NCBI GenBank assembly: GCA_003151315.1
Contig: PLXF01000045.1
Span: forward strand, 4,247-11,614
Length of the DNA: 7,368 nucleotides
Direction: 5' to 3'
Source of the DNA: Parachlamydiales bacterium
GTDB taxonomy: Bacteria > Chlamydiota > Chlamydiia > Chlamydiales > SM23-39
In this document: positions 6,600 to 7,368 of the stretch, in pieces
How the letters are laid out: each line of letters starts with the position of its first letter
Position numbering within the stretch: position 1 is the first letter of the stretch
Position numbers and translations under genes: made by a program
The notes under the pieces: generated by a model
What the model saw: only the letters and a program-made list of their open reading frames with translations
Told to the model about the DNA's origin: nothing
Database searches by the model: none

Positions 6600-7207
6600 G
6601 CAGTGCGGCGAGAGCGGAAGCAAGCGGTCAGACAAGCCCAAAGAGAGGCAAAAAACTGACAGAATTGATTCAAACAGCTTGGTTTTGGGTTTGAAATTAC
6701 GGGAATCCGTTCAGCATTTTGAGGAATTGGATTGGGGGGACGAAGATCGTTTGGCTGTACGTTGCCCTCCAGTACTTCCCATTTTTGGATAACCTGATCT
6801 ATCCCATCAAACCGTCTTAAGAGTAAAAGCTCTGTACTGTCCTCTTTTTCCATTTGTACGCCTACGCTAATATCAGCCTGAGCCTTTTTCAGATTCGCGA
6901 GAGCTTCGGGGGCAAGTATGATAGTAGACGCAATTGCCACAATTTTTTCATATGTTTCTAGGATGTCAAAACCTACTTTCCCCCCAACGACTTGCTCTGC
7001 TCTAGAGTCATGTTTTTGAATATATACGGCAAACCCCCTAAATTCCCGATCGAGCCCGTAATTTTGAGTTTTGGCCAGGCTATCAATATCAAGCACCTCC
7101 AATTCGGCTTTCCGCATACGTTTGATGATATCGTCGAGCTGACCGTTGTCTTCAATAGGAAATAGAGTTGTACCGTCTTCGCACATTTTAAAGTTTATTT
7201 TTAACAT
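6596..7207 (-). CDS. Uncharacterised protein with Cys-rich hydrophobic C-terminus (203 aa)
   Basis: I do not recognise this protein. The start at 7207 has an AGGCG SD-like site (7214-7210) close upstream and an extended -10 promoter at suitable distance, so the gene is well supported. Residues 1-145 look like a mixed alpha/beta domain with a hydrophobic helix near 86-100. Residues 150-176 form a Pro/Asn-rich linker. The last part, SCLNQFCQFFASLWACLTACF (177-197), is hydrophobic with four Cys residues (178, 183, 192, 196) and is followed by RSRRTA. That arrangement resembles a short membrane-associating tail with a basic end. It could be a peripheral or tail-anchored membrane protein, possibly a secreted effector given the suspected chlamydial background, but that is inference. 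The stop overlaps the convergent gene by 4 bp. Confidence 0.72.
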   Translation of the reverse strand: MLKINFKMCEDGTTLFPIEDNGQLDDIIKRMRKAELEVLDIDSLAKTQNYGLDREFRGFAVYIQKHDSRAEQVVGGKVGFDILETYEKIVAIASTIILAPEALANLKKAQADISVGVQMEKEDSTELLLLRRFDGIDQVIQKWEVLEGNVQPNDLRPPNPIPQNAERIPVISNPKPSCLNQFCQFFASLWACLTACFRSRRTA

Positions 7208-7246
7208 TTTCGCCTATATATAGTTGTGTTTTGTATTTAAACTAAA

Positions 7247-7255
7247 ATTATAACA
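7247..7255 (-). promoter_or_regulatory. Extended -10 promoter of the 203-aa gene
   Basis: On the minus strand TGT-TATAAT (7255-7247) is a perfect extended -10 box. It would start transcription near 7240, leaving a leader of about 33 nt with the AGGCG SD before the ATG at 7207. The hexamer at 17-bp spacing (CTTTAA, 7275-7270) is a poor -35, as is common for extended -10 promoters. Confidence 0.55.
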
Positions 7256-7271
7256 CAAAAAAGAATTAATT

Positions 7272-7288
7272 AAAGTTAAATTAACTTT
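7272..7288. promoter_or_regulatory. Palindrome AAAGTTAA-A-TTAACTTT, candidate operator
   Basis: Perfect 8-bp inverted repeat around a single central base. It overlaps the -35 position of the promoter at 7247-7255, where a dimeric regulator could block or assist polymerase. The AT-rich context makes chance palindromes more likely, so this is tentative. Confidence 0.4.
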
Positions 7289-7290
7289 TA

Positions 7291-7320
7291 TACCGTTCGC
7301 GATTCAAGAATTGGTTTTTA
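7291..7320 (+). repeat. Dispersed intergenic repeat, copy B
   Basis: Begins TACCGTTCGCGATTCAAGAA and ends TTGGTTTTTA. It is nearly identical to the reverse complement of copy A about 4 kb away, with two substitutions and one single-base gap. The dyad core is GATTCAAGAATT, one base off perfect. It sits just upstream of the palindrome and promoter of the 203-residue gene. Confidence 0.75.
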
Positions 7321-7344
7321 GAGCCATATGCACCTAGAATGGTA

Positions 7345-7368
7345 ACTATACCCAACGTGATTCAAAAG
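7345..7368 (+). repeat. Dispersed intergenic repeat, copy C (cut by window end)
   Basis: ACTATACCC (7345-7353) and CGTGATTCAA (7356-7365) match copy A exactly, with AA in place of GTT between them. It lies in direct orientation to copy B, starting about 55 bp after it. The right half is outside the window. Confidence 0.55.

Overview
The window looks like a piece of a moderately AT-rich bacterial chromosome. Gene content and the style of the orphan proteins suggest an environmental chlamydia (Parachlamydiales/Waddlia-like), but nothing here is diagnostic and I hold the taxonomic guess at about 50%. All coding sequences are compact, with short gaps, Shine-Dalgarno (SD)-like sites and overlapping stop/start junctions.

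Left part, + strand (2-3317): the C-terminal third of an NAD-type malic enzyme, entering from outside the window. It is followed 61 bp later by an 887-residue soluble protein that I cannot assign. Between this gene and the convergent minus-strand genes lie one copy of a dispersed repeat (3321-3354) and a perfect 11-bp stem-loop (3408-3433).

Centre, - strand (6296 down to 3441): the main interest of the window. A tightly packed four-gene unit runs in this order: a type III polyketide synthase (Cys160/His297/Asn330 triad), a small His-rich multi-pass membrane protein, a UbiG-like SAM methyltransferase and a thiol peroxidase (Tpx). The first three reading frames overlap (by 10 and 31 bp) and tpx begins 23 bp after the third. 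By analogy with the alkylresorcinol/alkylpyrone operons of Streptomyces (srs), Azotobacter (ars) and Bacillus (bps), the unit probably makes and methylates a long-chain phenolic or pyrone lipid at the membrane. The membrane protein is the undescribed component. No flavoprotein hydroxylase of the SrsC type is visible.

Right part (6297-7368): an 87-bp, extremely A/T-rich divergent intergenic region leads to a small single-pass membrane protein on the + strand (6384-6599). Its end overlaps by 4 bp the end of a convergent 203-residue protein (7207-6596) with a Cys-rich hydrophobic C-terminus. The intrinsic terminator of the latter appears to lie inside the last codons of the former. Upstream of the 203-residue gene are an extended -10 promoter, a 17-bp near-perfect palindrome over the -35 region, and two more copies of the dispersed repeat.
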